From assembly GCA_029706075.1 (NCBI GenBank), contig JAINUG010000256.1:124001-188000 (forward strand): a stretch of DNA of 64,000 nt, written 5' to 3'. The DNA is from Aldrovandia affinis. Lineage: Eukaryota; Chordata; Actinopteri; Notacanthiformes; Halosauridae. Shown piece after piece: positions 51,501-61,930 of the stretch. Each line of letters starts with the position of its first letter. Position 1 is the stretch's first letter. The translations under genes and the position numbers were made by a program. A model generated the notes under the pieces. That model did not search any database. It saw nothing but the letters and a program-made list of their open reading frames with translations, and was not told the origin of the DNA.

Positions 51501-53672
51501 AGATGGAACCATAAACTCCAGCATGTACCAAGACATTTTGTCCAAAAACCTTGTTCCCTCTGCCAGTAAGCTACACCTTGGTCACAGATGGACCTTCCAA
51601 CAAAACAACGATCCCAAATATACGTCCAAAGAAACTAAAATGGTTGACAGAGCACAAGATCAATGTCCTGACGTGGCCATCTCAGTCTCCAGACCTTAAT
51701 CCATTTGAAAATGTGTGGTTTGAACTAAAAAAAGCAGTCCACAAACATCAACCCAAGAATTTGAAGGAACTAGAACAATTCTGCATGGAGGAAGGGTTGA
51801 GGATCCCCCCCAACAAGTTCCATAACCTCGTACAACACTACAGAAGGTGACTACTTGCTGTTATAATGGCCCAGGGAGGAACCACAAAGTACTGATAACA
51901 GGGGTGTGAATATTTATGATTCTTAATTTGTAAACTGTTCGATTGTGGTTCGTGCCAATGCATTATTATTGATTGATTGATATTATTGATTATATGATCG
52001 ATTTTTTTTGCATAAAATTTACCTCATTACTTATATAGTAGTTTATTTTATACTCTTTAAACTCTTTTGTTAATCTCTATCAAGGGTATGAATAAAAACA
52101 GAGCCTACTGTATGCAACCATTGCAACATACAGAACACTACCAGGTAACTACCTTCTGCTTATTAAATCCAAGCAAAGCTTTAGATAGATCTAAGCACCA
52201 ATACAGGATATGCTACACTAACTTTCACTTGTTCTGCAAATAACAGATCCTGGGTCAGTGCTGGACAGGTCCAATGAAACACTTTCCCCGCTGTTCACTT
52301 TCAAACATACTGATTTTCTTTCACATAATTTACCATTTTGGAATCTTATGTGTACCATTTTAAACTTTTTGTGATCCAATATCAAATATTACTTATTTCA
52401 GGGAACAACCTATATTGTCATGAAATGTATGATGCCATTTCCAACTGTTATACAACAGTGGGTTCATATAAGCATTAATATAGAAATTTGGAGAATCACT
52501 CAGACTCAGTATCTGAGGAGCTGTTTGACATCAAGACAGAAAAATACCAATAATTCCTTTTCTCAAATGAGTCATTTCATTCAAGATGTAATTATTGTAC
52601 CATGTCTGCCTACAGATGTCATGTCTGGTTAGCAACTAGCATACAAGTAGCATTAGCATGGGCCTGGGGTGCACTAAGGGATGCACATGATTCCAAGTAG
52701 AATAACAGTTTTGTAATGATATACTTGGCCAAACACAATCCAGTGATGACTGGGCTTCAGTACATACTATCCACTATCCAGATATCAACACTCAAAAGCC
52801 CCAGGCGCGTATTTATCACATTGTTCCAGACAAAATGCCAAGACCCTCTCCTTTTACCCACTTGCTGAAAATCACAAATATAAAATAGCGGTCACTAGAC
52901 TCCTATATGTAAACACTGTCCATAATTCTGGTCTCCATTTACTTACTGAACTGAGTGATTCTGATGCCATTGAAGCACTGCAGAGCCACTGTATGTGTAC
53001 GGATGGACTATTTCCATGACATAAGATACCAGTTTAATGATGATAATGTTTCCCATCATTCATGTCATGAAATACATAATAAAGCTTGCTGGATATAGTG
53101 AAGCGTTTCATTGAAACTTAATATCAGACAGTAATAATATGTTTGTGCACTATGCCTCACAGAGGCTTAAACTGCATAATTTAGCAAAATCATGACCCTC
53201 TATCCACGCTAGTACTAAATACCAGTGGTCCATACAGGCAATAGATCAACATTGTAACATGTATGTTAAACAGCAATTACACATGAAAGTGACACAGGGC
53301 CTAAATACCTGGGCACAGACAGTAGAGATTGGAGATGACCTGAATGGGTTATGCACTGACAATCACAGACCCGTACAAAACAAAAAACACATTGCTCTCA
53401 ATAGCAGAATACTGAAATTGGTTCTAACTAGTGAGGGATTGACAGCACATGACTCCCATCACTACTTAACAAGAGAAGGTGTGGCTGTTGTGAACAAGAA
53501 GGGCAGGGCTTTCTGACCGTTTTCTCCAAGGCCATATAAGGCACGTTGCACTTGACAGAGGCATCTTCCATATGCTGGCAGTTCTCAGAGGTGATGTTTT
53601 TGAAAGGACAGTTCCACAGGGACTTCTCCTGCCCTGAACAGAGGACCTCATTCATGTGGATAGGACCCATTC
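38262..53672 (-). CDS. loxl3: loxl3, lysyl oxidase-like 3, 5' partial, nine exons visible
   Basis: LOXL3 is a secreted copper amine oxidase that oxidises lysines in collagen and elastin to start cross-linking. The nine exons, read right to left, are 53672-53518, 49019-48849, 47346-47191, 45414-45255, 44447-44204, 42963-42848, 42002-41866, 40657-40546 and 38335-38262. All have GT/AG borders with matching phases. They encode the end of SRCR3, SRCR4, and the full catalytic domain: Cu ligands in WHECHRHYH, the LTQ lysine in [10 protein letters not shown] and the LTQ tyrosine in [13 protein letters not shown]. The protein is closer to LOXL3 than to LOXL2 or LOXL4 (KNIT-type SRCR3 end, [31 protein letters not shown]). 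Signal peptide, SRCR1, SRCR2 and the start of SRCR3 lie upstream and were not found before 64000. Confidence 0.95.
38369..38587. repeat. minisatellite of about 24 bp in the last loxl3 intron
   Basis: Units of the form CTTTTAGCTGCAGCTGAACC recur about nine times with variation. One more unit appears at 38981-39002, beyond a LINE fragment that split the array. Confidence 0.8.
38590..38975 (+). mobile_element. CR1-like LINE fragments
   Basis: It contains AAAGTTATGCATGTGGGAAA (residues KVMHVGN, compare KVLHVGN in the copy at 54800) and, after an internal loss, GGGCTATTCAAGTCTAGGAT and the tail CATTATGTATCCTTATG. It interrupts the minisatellite. Confidence 0.75.
39020..39305 (-). mobile_element. 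tRNA-derived SINE
   Basis: The - strand contains GGGGTTCAATTCCACCGG (box B-like) and ends in CCAAATTGGGAGAAAAAACT, the same tail as the SINEs at 7525 and 15225. Confidence 0.75.
39465..39995 (+). mobile_element. SINE with tRNA-like head and L2 3' tail
   Basis: A tRNA-like head (CACTGGTTAGCGTCTTGGGC, GCTGGTTGGAATCCC) is fused to the 3' part of the L2 LINE. The sequence from 39551 to 39990 matches the L2 copy at 19798-20250 and ends in GTAAGTCGCTCTGCATAAGA and an (AAATGT)n tail. Confidence 0.75.
40005..40230 (+). mobile_element. SINE remnant
   Basis: The words CCGGAGGGATGTTGGTTCAC, GCCTTTGAGCAAGGCAATGA and CTGACCCTGCGCTCGGACC are widespread in fish SINEs. The element ends in AATAAAGAATATTAAATTAA. 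Confidence 0.65.
40546..40657 (-). CDS. loxl3: loxl3 penultimate exon
   Basis: The acceptor CCCCCTGCTCAG precedes 40657 and the donor CTTG|GTGAGT follows 40546. It reads [20 protein letters not shown], then [18 protein letters not shown]. Reading past the donor would give an unrelated tail, so the donor and the short last exon at 38335 are preferred. Confidence 0.93.
40658..41865 (-). other. loxl3 intron
   Basis: A 1.2-kb AT-rich intron; nothing further recognised. Confidence 0.5.
41866..42002 (-). CDS. loxl3: loxl3 exon: LTQ tyrosine
   Basis: The acceptor AATTCTCCAG precedes 42002 and the donor ACAG|GTAAAC follows 41866. It reads [20 protein letters not shown], then [20 protein letters not shown] and SYILQ. 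The Tyr in DVYRHD is the LTQ cofactor residue. Phases match both neighbours. Confidence 0.95.
42506..42533. repeat. (AT)n microsatellite
   Basis: A run of AT dinucleotides in the loxl3 intron at 42003-42847. Confidence 0.9.
42708..42762 (+). repeat. dispersed repeat, inverted partner at 45022-45080
   Basis: AGTATGAATCTGATTATACA and ACATGAGTTGGAATCTAAAA occur here, and their complements occur at 45022-45080. The two copies lie in different loxl3 introns. The family is unknown. Confidence 0.75.
42848..42963 (-). CDS. loxl3: loxl3 exon: copper site and LTQ lysine
   Basis: The acceptor GGTCCCTCAG precedes 42963 and the donor GGAAG|GTACTG follows 42848. It reads [20 protein letters not shown], then [20 protein letters not shown]. 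The HYH histidines complete the copper site, and the Lys in GHKASF forms the lysyl tyrosylquinone cofactor. A long (TG)n tract lies 10-60 nt upstream of the acceptor in the transcript. Confidence 0.95.
42964..44203 (-). other. loxl3 intron
   Basis: Apart from the (CA)n tract at its 3' end, it holds a moderately GC-rich stretch at 43500-43800 that may be a decayed repeat. Nothing coding was recognised. Confidence 0.4.
42975..43080. repeat. (CA)n microsatellite adjoining a loxl3 splice acceptor
   Basis: Two long (CA)n runs at about 42975-42997 and 43001-43023 and an imperfect run to 43080. In the loxl3 transcript they read (UG)n and end about 10 nt before the acceptor of exon 42963-42848. Confidence 0.95.
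44204..44447 (-). CDS. loxl3: loxl3 exon: start of the lysyl oxidase domain
   Basis: The acceptor TTTGTAATAG precedes 44447 and the donor CATAG|GTAAAT follows 44204. It reads [67 protein letters not shown]. It carries the first of the three copper-binding histidines; the next exon carries the other two. Confidence 0.95.
44452..44640 (-). promoter_or_regulatory. loxl3: long polypyrimidine tract before a loxl3 exon
   Basis: The + strand is almost all purine (GAGAGGAGGGGAAGACAGAG-type units). In the loxl3 transcript this is about 190 nt of C/U-rich sequence just upstream of the acceptor at 44447, so it likely acts as an extended pyrimidine tract. Confidence 0.6.
45022..45080 (-). repeat. dispersed repeat, inverted partner of 42708-42762
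   Basis: TAGATTCCAACTCATGTTTC and TATAATCAGATTCATACTG are the complement of the copy at 42708. Flanking sequence to 45235 shows an open frame of unknown origin. Confidence 0.75.
45255..45414 (-). CDS. loxl3: loxl3 exon: second half of SRCR4
   Basis: The acceptor TCTGTTGCCAAG precedes 45414 and the donor GACT|GTGAGT follows 45255. The exon reads [20 protein letters not shown], then [15 protein letters not shown] and [13 protein letters not shown], with the SRCR cysteines. It starts in phase 0 and ends with one base of a codon. Confidence 0.94.
45850..47190. repeat. 31-bp minisatellite, about 43 units, in the intron after loxl3 exon B
   Basis: The unit contains CATTACTCACAGTGATGGCA and GCAGTGTGTA, in a 31-bp period, with subtypes (GATGGC, GATGGT, GATGAC; ACATTAC, ACCTTAC). 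It starts flush with exon B. On the transcript strand each unit reads CATGCCATCACTGTGAGTAA, identical to the end of exon B and its donor. Confidence 0.95.
47191..47346 (-). CDS. loxl3: loxl3 exon B: first half of SRCR4, version 2
   Basis: The acceptor CTCTCCACAG precedes 47346 and the donor ACT|GTGAGT follows 47191. The 156-nt, phase 0-0 exon reads [18 protein letters not shown], then [18 protein letters not shown] and [15 protein letters not shown]. It aligns end to end with exon A but lacks the extra loop. Both would join the same following exon (ETWYWDSSN). Using both in one transcript keeps the frame but gives two first halves for one second half. The last 15 bases are the seed of the adjoining minisatellite. 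Confidence 0.9.
47347..48848 (-). other. loxl3 intron between exons A and B
   Basis: A 1.5-kb intron containing one SINE (48085-48410). No branch-point or competing secondary structure could be judged by eye. Confidence 0.5.
48085..48410 (-). mobile_element. tRNA-derived SINE
   Basis: It has the shared body TTCCCTCCCCCTCCCTGGGG and CGGACAGCCAC and the tail (complement of TTTTTCCCAGTTTTTTCTCA and ATTATACCCTCTAT). Box B is degenerate (complement of GGGAATCGGTC). Confidence 0.75.
48849..49019 (-). CDS. loxl3: loxl3 exon A: first half of SRCR4, version 1
   Basis: The acceptor TCCTGCACAG precedes 49019 and the donor CAA|GTATGT follows 48849. The 171-nt, phase 0-0 exon reads [19 protein letters not shown], then [18 protein letters not shown] and [13 protein letters not shown]. 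It keeps the LOXL2/LOXL3-type extra loop before WG and ends in GYANxGLQ as in human LOXL3, so it is the likely orthologous exon. Confidence 0.92.
49288..49891 (-). mobile_element. internally deleted Tc1-like element, 604 bp
   Basis: The TIRs CACTACCGGTCAAAGGCTTT and TTTGGCCGGTAGTG, flanked by TA, belong to the family of 1703-3148. On the - strand it keeps part of the transposase ([20 protein letters not shown] and [11 protein letters not shown], the first catalytic region) and lacks the rest. Confidence 0.9.
49892..50560 (-). other. loxl3 intron sequence
   Basis: Spacer between two Tc1 elements; nothing recognised. Confidence 0.4.
50561..52110 (+). mobile_element. Tc1-like transposon, 1.55 kb, split by a LINE end
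   Basis: TIRs CAGTAGGCTCTGTTTTTATT and its complement are flanked by TA. The transposase starts near 50927 (MVKGK, then a stop), shows [17 protein letters not shown], and is decayed in the first half. After the insertion at 51192-51408 the C-terminal part runs to about 51850, with [10 protein letters not shown] and [20 protein letters not shown]. Confidence 0.9.
51192..51408 (-). mobile_element. LINE 3' end with (TTGAA)n tail, nested in Tc1
   Basis: (TTGAA)n at 51192-51217, then CATTGGATTTATGTCGCGCT and ACCCAAAGCACTTCACAAT, the reverse of a common fish LINE 3' end. It lies within the Tc1 transposase region. Confidence 0.65.
52111..53517 (-). other. loxl3 intron sequence
   Basis: AT-rich; nothing recognised. 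Confidence 0.4.
53518..53672 (-). CDS. loxl3: loxl3 exon: second half of SRCR3
   Basis: The acceptor CTCACGTCTGCAG precedes 53672. The exon reads [20 protein letters not shown], then [20 protein letters not shown] and [11 protein letters not shown], with the conserved SRCR cysteines. The donor is ACG|GTCAGA, which is weak. The length of 155 nt starts with two bases of a codon and ends in phase 0. Confidence 0.92.
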
Positions 53673-54060
53673 CTGCAGACGTGAGGACATGACCAATAAA
53701 CATCCTATAGGGTAGTGTCTTGGAGGGTCGCAGGGTATGCTGTTTTTTGTTTTCACCTTATAACCAGCACCCAATTTAAACCCAAGAAGCCAGATGAGGT
53801 GAGTTAACTGTGTAATTAAACCTGCTTTAATTGATAAATTGAGTGCTGATTACCAACAAAAACCAATACACCCTGTGGCCCTCCAGGACTGGAGTTTGGG
53901 AACCATGCTATAGGGGATTTAACCAATAAACACCTTGATTAACAAACACTGTGCGTGGGGAAATACAGGGCAGTATATGAAAGGGTACATTCCCACACTC
54001 AGGCAAACAGAAATGACACAAAATATCACAGCGGACTATACAGTAGAGTTGAAGTACTCT
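53673..54060 (-). other. sequence upstream of the first visible loxl3 exon
   Basis: Intron sequence preceding the SRCR3 exon; nothing recognised. Confidence 0.4.
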
Positions 54061-55425
54061 TAACATAACATAACATAACATAAGGGGAAGACGAGAACAG
54101 GCCATTCAGCCCAACACTGCTCGTCCATTCCTACCACTAATCTGCTCACAATGCTTAGTTTACCCAAAGGCTAGAGTGTCTAACACTGGATCGAGCCTGG
54201 CCTTGAATACCCCTAGTGTCTCAGCCTCTACTACATGTCCAGGCAAGCTATTCCACGCATTGATCACTCTCTGTGTGAAAAAATATTTCATAGTGTCCGT
54301 GTGAAATTTACCCTTTGTCAGTTTCCATTTATGCCCCCTCGTTCTGCTAACCGAACTCAACTTGAATAATCTCCTGTAATTCACTTTGTTAATTCCTTTA
54401 ATAAATTTAAAAGCCTCAATCAAATCTCCCCTAAGTCTCCTTTTACTAAGCTTGAACAGTCCAAGCATCTCTAGCCTTTCCTCATAACACTTGTCTTTTA
54501 TGCCTGGAATCAGTCTGGTTGCCCGTCTTTGGACCTTTTCCAGCGCATCTACGTATATATTTTTTGTAGTGCGGTCCCCAGAACTGCACACAATATTCCA
54601 AGTGTGGCCTAACAAGGGCATTGTATAGGGTGCGTATGGTCTCCTTCGATTTGTACTCAATACTCTTGGCTATGTATCGCAGCATCCTGTTGGCTTTTTT
54701 AACTGCTACCGCACATTGACCAGACCCTGACAAGCTTTGATCAACTAGTACTCCTAGGTCTTTTTCTACGTGTGCACATTCTAGTTTTCTACCTCCCATA
54801 AAATAATCCTGTCCTATGTTTTTATTCCCCACATGTAGAACTTTACATTTAGTTGTATTAAATTTCATTTGCCAGGTTTCTGCCCATTTCTGGATTCTAT
54901 TCAGATCGTCTTGGATTACTTTAGTAGATTCCTGACTATTTGCTAAGCCTCCCAGTTTTGTATCATCTGCAAATTTAACTAATGTACTTTCAATGTCCAT
55001 ATCAATGTCATTTATGTAAATAATAAAGAGCAGTGGACCCAGCACCGATCCCTGCGGGACTCCACTTCCCACTATACCCTCCTCGGATAAGATCCCGCCT
55101 ATTACTACCCTTTGTGTTCTATCCCGTAACCAGTTCCGAACCCACTCTAAAATGCTACCTGTAATTCCTACTGCTCTCATTTTGATAATGAGTTTGTCAT
55201 GTGGCACCTTATCAAATGCTTTTTGGAAATCTAAGTTTATAATATCATACGCCTTTCTCTCATCCAGACACTTGGTTGCTTCCTCAAAAAATGTCAGCAG
55301 ATTTGTCAGACATGACCTACCCTTACAAACACCATGCTGGCTATCCCTTAGGATGTTGTAATTTTCAAGAAATACTTCTAGTTTATCTTTAATAATAGAT
55401 TCTAATATTTTGCATATGATGCATT
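54061..55425 (-). mobile_element. CR1-like LINE, 3' half of the reverse transcriptase to the tail
   Basis: The - strand reads DFQKAFDKVPHDKLI, GSGVPQGSVLGPLLFIIYIN, then VKFADDTKLGG with the catalytic FADD, then WQMKFNTTKCKVLHVGN. After a frameshift near 54560 it continues with RATRLIPGIKDKCYEERLEM and FFTQRVINAWNSLPGH. The 3' end has (TTATG)n on the - strand at 54061-54083. The 5' half is absent. Younger-looking than the fragments at 17033, 26464 and 38590. Confidence 0.93.
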
Positions 55426-55710
55426 AATGCACACCTTATTTTGTTTCCAAGGGCATTCATGTATGTGTGGTCTATTTTATTTCTGAAATCAGAAGTTGAA
55501 CTTGAATAATGAAGTTGAGGCAGGCAGGTCATTAAACTTCCTGAATGAAAGGATTCTCACCATACTATTATTCTGAAATGACCATTGTTAGAGAAAGAGG
55601 GGGTTATAGGGGGAAATCTCAATATGAAAAAGCTATATGAATTGCTTGTACCAAGAACATTGTCACTGTTATACGGTATGTGCTGAGCTCAGAAAGTATC
55701 AAGACACTGT

Positions 55711-56498
55711 GGGCCAGATTTACTAAGATAATCGCAGTGCAAGATCGTAGCAATTTTTTTGCAGCTATTTTGCGGTCACAAATAGTGACACATTAACGAC
55801 CAATTTACTAAGACTGGTACTAATTACACAATCAAATAAATTAAATGCCTTCATTTGCAATTTGCGGTAGGATATACAACATTGTCTGAAACAACATGGC
55901 ATGCCCACACCTCCAAGAAATGGATATGCAGCAACCAGGCAGAAGTAGCAGTCGCAATAATTTTTATTTCAACTTCTAGTAAATTCTGATGTAACTGTTT
56001 GTAGATACAGTCCAGAAAATAAAGCTGTTGTGACATGAACCGGGTTACTTTGCAACAATATTTGTGATTATTTGATTTGCATCGCTGGGACAGCAACTAG
56101 CCCCTTGGAAAGCAAAATACAAAATGGGAATTATGAAACACCTAGGTGATATCAGTGCTCATAAAATACTGCCTGGTTTGAAGAGTTCTTAAAATTATCA
56201 CACAAAGAGGAGAGTCACAATTAAGGCATGCTTTAGTAAATCAGAGAGAATACATAATCTACCTAATTTACAAAATCTCCACCCTGTTTTAGCACATCAC
56301 TCCAGGTATACATATTCATGAACAGATTGAACTATTCATCTAAAGGAAAGTTGCAAAGTGACTTAACCCCCGCTAATTACATCCTAACAGCGATTTGAAT
56401 CATTGCAACCATTTGGTAAATCCAACGTAGATATTGCAACCTTGTAGTGACTGCTTTTGCATTGGAAAGCAGTCGCAATCCTTTAGTAAATCTGGACC
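55711..56498. mobile_element. non-autonomous DNA transposon, Harbinger-like ends
   Basis: The left end GGGCCAGATTTACTAA and right end TTAGTAAATCTGGACC are inverted copies, and similar TTTACTAA/TTAGTAAAT words recur inside. No transposase is present. Assignment to Harbinger is by the look of the ends only. Confidence 0.65.
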
Positions 56499-56805
56499 TG
56501 ACTACATCTAACAAATTATTCTCAGGGAATTCAGTCAATCAGAATGCTATCTGATGTAGTGTCCTTACAGAGAAAACAAGTATGTTTGTTCCTGACCGAG
56601 TCAAAAGTGTACATTAGGTTGAAGCTTGAAAAGGAGAGCAATGGTTCTGTGGCAACAGAAAAGAAGCAACAGAAAAGAAGCAAGAGATCTGATAAAACTG
56701 TATTTGATTTAAGACAGAGATACTATATCCTAACAGTACATTTACATTTGTGATAAGCTACCATATAACCAAGTTGGTCTTCATATAGACACAAATATAC
56801 ACCTA

Positions 56806-58366
<1,561 letters not shown>

Positions 58367-58489
58367 TAAGTGTATATGTGTATATTGTAAAAAAATCCCA
58401 AAACAGCAACAAGATGGTCTTTGTATGATTTGATAGATGACAATACTGAGTAAAATGCACTAAGATTACAGTTTTTTCTGATTGCTTAG

Positions 58490-58702
58490 GCCAGGGGTGT
58501 CCGATCTTATCCAAGAAGGGCCAGTGTGGGTGCAGGCTTTTGTTCTAGCACAGCACTAAACAACTGATTAAACTAATCAAGGTCTTGATTGTAGACCATG
58601 ATTGGTGAATTAGTTGAATCAGGTGTTTTAGTGCAGGGCTAGAACAAAAGCCTGCACCCACACCGGCCCTTCTCGGATAAGATTGGACACCCCTGGCTAT
58701 AG
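58490..58702. mobile_element. palindromic MITE
   Basis: The left half CAGGGGTGTCCGATCTTATC and GGTGCAGGCTTTTGTTCTAG is matched in inverse by CTAGAACAAAAGCCTGCACC and GATAAGATTGGACACCCCTG. The centre is about TTGATTGTAGACCATGATTG. This perfect-looking foldback of about 210 bp is a common fish MITE type. Confidence 0.85.
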
Positions 58703-59925
58703 GCTATTTTTGCTAAACTCTGCACACTAATCACAAAACCTTACACTAAACCAGCAAAACATTATACATCTCTTTCAAAAGCAAACAATTCTAGCAAAAC
58801 TCTTCAAACTCTTTTAAAAAATTGCGTTTTTGCTTCAATACAGTACACACAAACCATCATTTGAATAAGTACACGAAGCACCAACTACACACTGATAGTA
58901 TAAATGAAAAACACTTGTGGCTTTTTCTTTTTCTGTGTAGTAAACACACATGCACACAGGTATCCAAATTTGTAAAGTATGGATGTGTATTCCGAACATA
59001 ACACACTACCAATACAAATAAGGGGAAAAAGTTTTTTTTTTTTCCTCAAAATGTTCTAACACTCCTCAAACAACAAAAGCGCAGTAGAAGAAAACAAAAA
59101 CATTTGTGTTAGAAAAAAAAGGACAGAACTCCAGCCTCCCTCATGCTCATCCCATGGTTGACAACATGGTCAACCACAGTCACTCTGATTTAATCAGTTA
59201 TTGTGTTTCTGACTCCCCTTCCTCTTCCCCGTCCTCTCCTTCTCCCCCGTCCTACTTCACCTTGTCCTTGTCCTTCTCCTCCTCCTCCTCTTACTTCTTC
59301 ACCTCCTTGTCCTCCTCTAGTTCTCACCCCTCTTACTCTCTGTCCAATATTGGCCTCCATTGTTGTCCAAATCAAATGTTTCCCTGTGGCCTATGCTCAA
59401 GCTCTGATTTGTAAGTGAACTCAATATCTAAAGGTGTTTTCACATGTGTCAATGTGGAAAGGCAATTGGAAAAATAGTGTAGCAATGTAGAGACCAATGT
59501 TTACAGTTTTGCTTGAAGTGTGTTAATAAATTGAAAACTGAGTGTTAAGCAGTGGTTTTTGTTTACAGTTTTGCAAAAAGTGTGTTATAAAATTACAAAC
59601 TGAGTGTAAAGCAGAGAACGTGCATTCAGTTTTGCACACTTGGTAAATGCATTGGCTACAAGTGTTAATGATTTCAGAGATAGTGCTTCAAGAATCACTG
59701 TTAGTGTTTAAGCATTCAGAAAAAACTGTAATAGATGCACACACTTATTAAGAGCTGGAGCAAAGGAAATTAGGACCAGTGTTTGGAGTAGACCATTTCC
59801 AGAGCAGGCAGTTCCACCCCCCACCATAACCTTCCTTCCTTTAATGTTTTGCTCAGGCTGGACACTAAATAAACCTGAATATCTGCCATTGCTGGAGGTC
59901 TCTGCTCTTGGAAGAAACTTTGGCG
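58703..59925. other. no gene; CT-rich microsatellite at 59215-59340
   Basis: A (CCT/CTT)-rich run lies at 59215-59340. The rest is AT-rich, with repeated words such as ACAGTTTTGC near 59490-59650. No gene was recognised. Confidence 0.45.
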
Positions 59926-60215
59926 TCTTTTTTTTTTTCTCCATTTTTCTCCCAATTTGGAATGCACAATCGTATTCTAAAGCCACACTCGCCGCAAACA
60001 TGCTCTCCTCCGTGATGTCAACCGCTACTTCTTTTCACACTGCAGTCCACAAGTTAAACTTGCATAGACATGAGCTGGAGGAAGACACTCCATGTGCAGC
60101 TTTATACCGGTAGACTGTGGGCGCCTAATTTACCAGCGGGGGTCGCTTATGTGTGACAAGACATGGGCATCCCTGCTGGCTGTAGCCGTCTGGTACCGAT
60201 ACCAGACCGATTGAT
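59925..60215 (-). mobile_element. tRNA-derived SINE, degenerate
   Basis: It starts with the SINE tail (TTTTTTTCTCCATTTTTCTC and CCAATTTGGAATGCACAAT on the + strand) and contains the SINE body up to CGATACCAGACCG. The head is decayed. Confidence 0.6.
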
Positions 60216-60697
60216 TGATTGACCAAACTGATCACATCACTAGAACTGTGGCATGTCAAAATTTCCAGCCCAGGGAAATAAATTAATATCTCACTTGTTT
60301 CTGGTTGCTTAGCTAGAAAATCTGATCCTGTTTCTATCCAATAGGAGCCTTAACAGGCCAGCCCCTTTACTCAAACCCTGGCCAAGAGAAGAAACATCAT
60401 CAACCTCCTATAACCTCCTGTTACAAACAGCGTAAATCATACTAGAGCACCTTGTATTCCAATTTTGTGAGAGCAGAGTACATTTCCAAAAGGAAGAATT
60501 GCATAATACACTTTTGGCCAATGTTTGGAATACCTGATGTGTTCTCAAGATAGACAGTCAGGGGGTGAGCACTGACTGACTACAATTCCAGACTGTTTAC
60601 CCTGACTATGCTCATTCTTTAATTATTTTAATTGTATTTTTTTTGTTTGTTCCTGTATTCCTGATCCAGAACTACCAGTCCAGAAAGGTACCATATA
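60216..60697. other. no recognised feature
   Basis: Spacer; nothing recognised. Confidence 0.35.
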
Positions 60698-60890
60698 CAG
60701 TGCCTATAGAAAGTCATCATACCCTTTTGAAATAGTCACTTTTGTTTGTCTTACAGCCTGAAATGAAAGTACATAAAATCCATCTTTTTCCTTACAACAT
60801 TGCCTTACAAGTGAAAAAAAAGGGCACAATTTCTGATCATTAATAAAAAATGAAAAACTAGAATAACATGGTTGGAAAAGTGATGATTGA
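60698..60890 (+). mobile_element. single Tc1-like end
   Basis: TA then CAGTGCCTATAGAAAGTCAT, a widespread Tc1 TIR, with about 190 bp of the 5' arm. No transposase or right end follows. Confidence 0.75.
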
Positions 60891-61620
60891 TCTTAGACTG
60901 TTTGACTTTTTACCTTACTACTCCTGGATCTTCTGGCTCACACCCTGTGTCTATGCTTATATTCACAGGTAGCTGAGAGTGTGTGTGCCTGGCCCATCTT
61001 CCTACACTTGCACTTACAGATTGTATTTACACTTTTTTTTGTGCGTTTCCTTATCTGATGGGAAGACGTCTGGTGGGACGATGCGGAGGTAAGGCTTTTG
61101 CCTTTCGGTATTCCACATCCTCCTCCAACACTGCTGACTCACAAGTCTATCTGCACAGTGTGAATTTTCACAATCTCATATCAACCATATAACGCATATG
61201 CTACTCAATAGTCTATACCTTTTGGTGCAGAACCCTGCTACCTGCATTCAACTATGCAGCTGTTTGACGTTGTGGAGCCACTGGTGCAGGGGGCAAAGAT
61301 TTTGTTTTTGGTATCGATCTCTCCGATAAAATATTTAAACCTATGTTTACAAAAATATATATATTACCTGAAGCCAGGCTGAGCCAGTGCACTGCTTTCA
61401 CTAAATTAAACGTTTATTTCTCAAACTCGCGAGTACACTAGTTGTGTGCAGGGGCATCCATTTTGAAGCTGTCTGTGCAAATGTATCTTCATTCTTTGTA
61501 CAGGCATTCCTGCGCAGCATATACGCAGTGTGAGTGCTCATGAACTTCCTGCGATTGCTCCTCATTGATTCCTCACCTCACAGAACTTTGTGGGAGCAGG
61601 AGACCTAAACAAAAACCATG
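60891..61620. other. no recognised feature
   Basis: Non-coding; nothing recognised. Confidence 0.35.
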
Positions 61621-61624
61621 TGAA

Positions 61625-61930
61625 ATGGCTGAAAAGAAGCAAAGTGTTGTGTGGTGTTACTTCACGCATGTGGAATAAGCAGGGCAAGCTGTGACACATG
61701 CAGCACGATCAACACTCTGGTAATACCACTAATCTATTTAAACATTGAAAACTTAAACACCATGATCAATACGAAGAAAGCCAGTCAAAAAAGAGGGAGG
61801 AAGATTCCCAGAGAAGCACACCAAGAACTCAGGCGTCCACTGAGAGTCCACTGATGGCGTCATTTTTAAGAGGCAGAGCATATCCAGGTATCTAGTCAAA
61901 CAGATAACGTTTGCCAGTCTTCAAGAGCTT
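61625..61930 (+). pseudogene. BED zinc-finger hAT remnant
   Basis: MAEKKQSVVWCYFTHVE at 61625 resembles a BED finger start. After a frame change come GNTTNLFKH and KLKHHDQYEESQSKK, the usual H-x-x-x-H end of the finger. Stops and frameshifts break it. The remainder of the transposase is missing. Confidence 0.5.

Noticed and set aside
59106-59414. Ser/Pro-rich open frame.
   Set aside because: It is a CCT/CTT microsatellite translation with no gene context.
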